A stretch of 64,000 nt of DNA from positions 155,108,547 through 155,172,546 of the forward strand of contig NC_030678.2 of the NCBI RefSeq assembly GCF_000004195.4, given 5' to 3'. The notes below the pieces were generated by a model. The model had not been told where the DNA came from. It was given only the letters and a program-made list of their open reading frames with translations, and made no database searches. This DNA comes from Xenopus tropicalis (taxonomy: Eukaryota > Chordata > Amphibia > Anura > Pipidae). The translations under genes and the position numbers were made by a program. Of this stretch, positions 63,291 through 64,000 are shown one piece after another. Position 1 is the stretch's first letter, and the number at the start of each line of letters is the position of its first letter.

Positions 63291-63490
63291 AGTAACATAG
63301 TAACATAGTTAGGTTGAAAAAAGACATACGCCATCAAGTTCAACAATAATGCCTATATATAACCTGCCTAACGTCTAGCTGATCCAGAGGAAGCGAAAAA
63401 CCCCATCTGAAGCCTCTCTAATTTGCCGCAGAGGGGAAAAAAATCCTTCCTGACTCCAAGATGGCAATCGGCCCAGTCCCTGGATCAACT
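63291..63490 (-). mobile_element. LINE-like 3' fragment with (AGTAACAT) tail
   Basis: AGTAACATAGTAACATAG, then GTTGAAAAAAGACATACGCC, ATCAAGTTCAAC, TAGCTGATCCAGAGGAAG and CCTTCCTGACTCCAAGATGG. This is a widespread amphibian repeat; on the minus strand it ends in ACTATGTTACT repeats, consistent with a non-LTR retrotransposon 3' end. The clade was not determined. Confidence 0.55.
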
Positions 63491-63699
63491 TAAAGTTATA
63501 TAATGTATCAGCCAGCACAGAGGTGGTTTCGAAGTGGCAACTTGAAAAATTTGAGTTTTCTGTTGCACAGACTTTTCCCATCAAATTTTTTTAGTGAATG
63601 TTAGACGTTTGAGGAAATGAATTTAGTCAAGTTTGAAAATTTAAAAAAATTAGAAATTATAGAGTTTTAATAAATGTGTCCCTAATTCTACTAAAATGT

Positions 63700-64000
63700 A
63701 GTTTAAACATGAAATAAACCCAATAGGGCTGTTCTGCCCCCAATAAGGGGTAATTATATCTTAGTTGGGATCAAGTACAGGTACTGTTTTATTATAACAG
63801 AGAAAAGGGAATCATTTAACCATTAAATAAACCCAATAGGGCTGTTCTGCCCCCAATAAGGGGTAATTATATCTTAGTTGGGATCAAGTACAGGTACTGT
63901 TTTATTATTACAGAGAAAAGGGAATCATTTAACCATTAAATAAACCCAATAGGGCTGTTCTGCCCCCAATAAGGGGTAATTATATCTTAGTTGGGATCAA
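63700..64000 (+). repeat. 113-bp tandem array (plus orientation), runs off the window
   Basis: Nearly three units are visible, with TTAGTTGGGATCAAG spaced by about 113 bp. The array continues past position 64000, so its length is unknown. Confidence 0.93.

Noticed and set aside
1..64000. Other ParaHox genes (gsx1, cdx2), tRNA or rRNA genes
   Set aside because: No second homeodomain, tRNA-like or rRNA-like sequence was recognised anywhere in the window on either strand.

Overview
This is vertebrate genomic DNA, almost certainly from a Xenopus frog. I cannot tell X. laevis from X. tropicalis by reading alone. The identification rests on one recognisable gene, the ParaHox homeobox gene pdx1 (XlHbox8/IPF1), and on a dense load of amphibian-type miniature inverted-repeat transposable elements (MITEs) with TTAA, TA or 8-bp target duplications.

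Layout. Positions 1-812 hold a small hAT-like element. About 812-18895 is a nested structure: a TTAA-type MITE interrupted by a second MITE, inside which a 32-bp unit has expanded to roughly 500 copies. The satellite lies in three blocks separated by three related spacers, and a 6336-bp segment of it is present twice in tandem. From 18.9 to 27.1 kb is intergenic DNA 3' of pdx1, with a 145-bp tandem duplication, a short-unit minisatellite and several MITEs.

From 27.1 to 51.8 kb is pdx1 on the minus strand. Exon 1 is 51768-51360 and exon 2 is 27503-27097, with consensus GT/AG splice sites and a 23.9-kb intron. The predicted protein has 271 residues, with an FPWMK Pbx-binding motif and a complete homeodomain carrying the Pdx1-diagnostic His at position 44. 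The intron holds a 5'-truncated Penelope-like retroelement with a GIY-YIG endonuclease remnant, hAT-like MITEs, many copies of one TA-flanked MITE family whose interior 113-bp unit has become tandem arrays in both orientations, a CCCCAATACTAG minisatellite, and an AAT/ATT microsatellite.

From 51.8 to 64 kb is the pdx1 5' flank: candidate promoter elements, more MITE/113-bp arrays, a 52-bp minisatellite of about 29 units with two inverted units downstream, and a LINE-like fragment. I see no second protein-coding gene, no tRNA and no rRNA. All other long open frames are shadows of repeats or short chance frames.

The most notable pattern is that three unrelated MITE families here each carry an internally expanded tandem repeat (32, 33 and 113 bp), and that inverted 113-bp arrays lie inside the pdx1 primary transcript.
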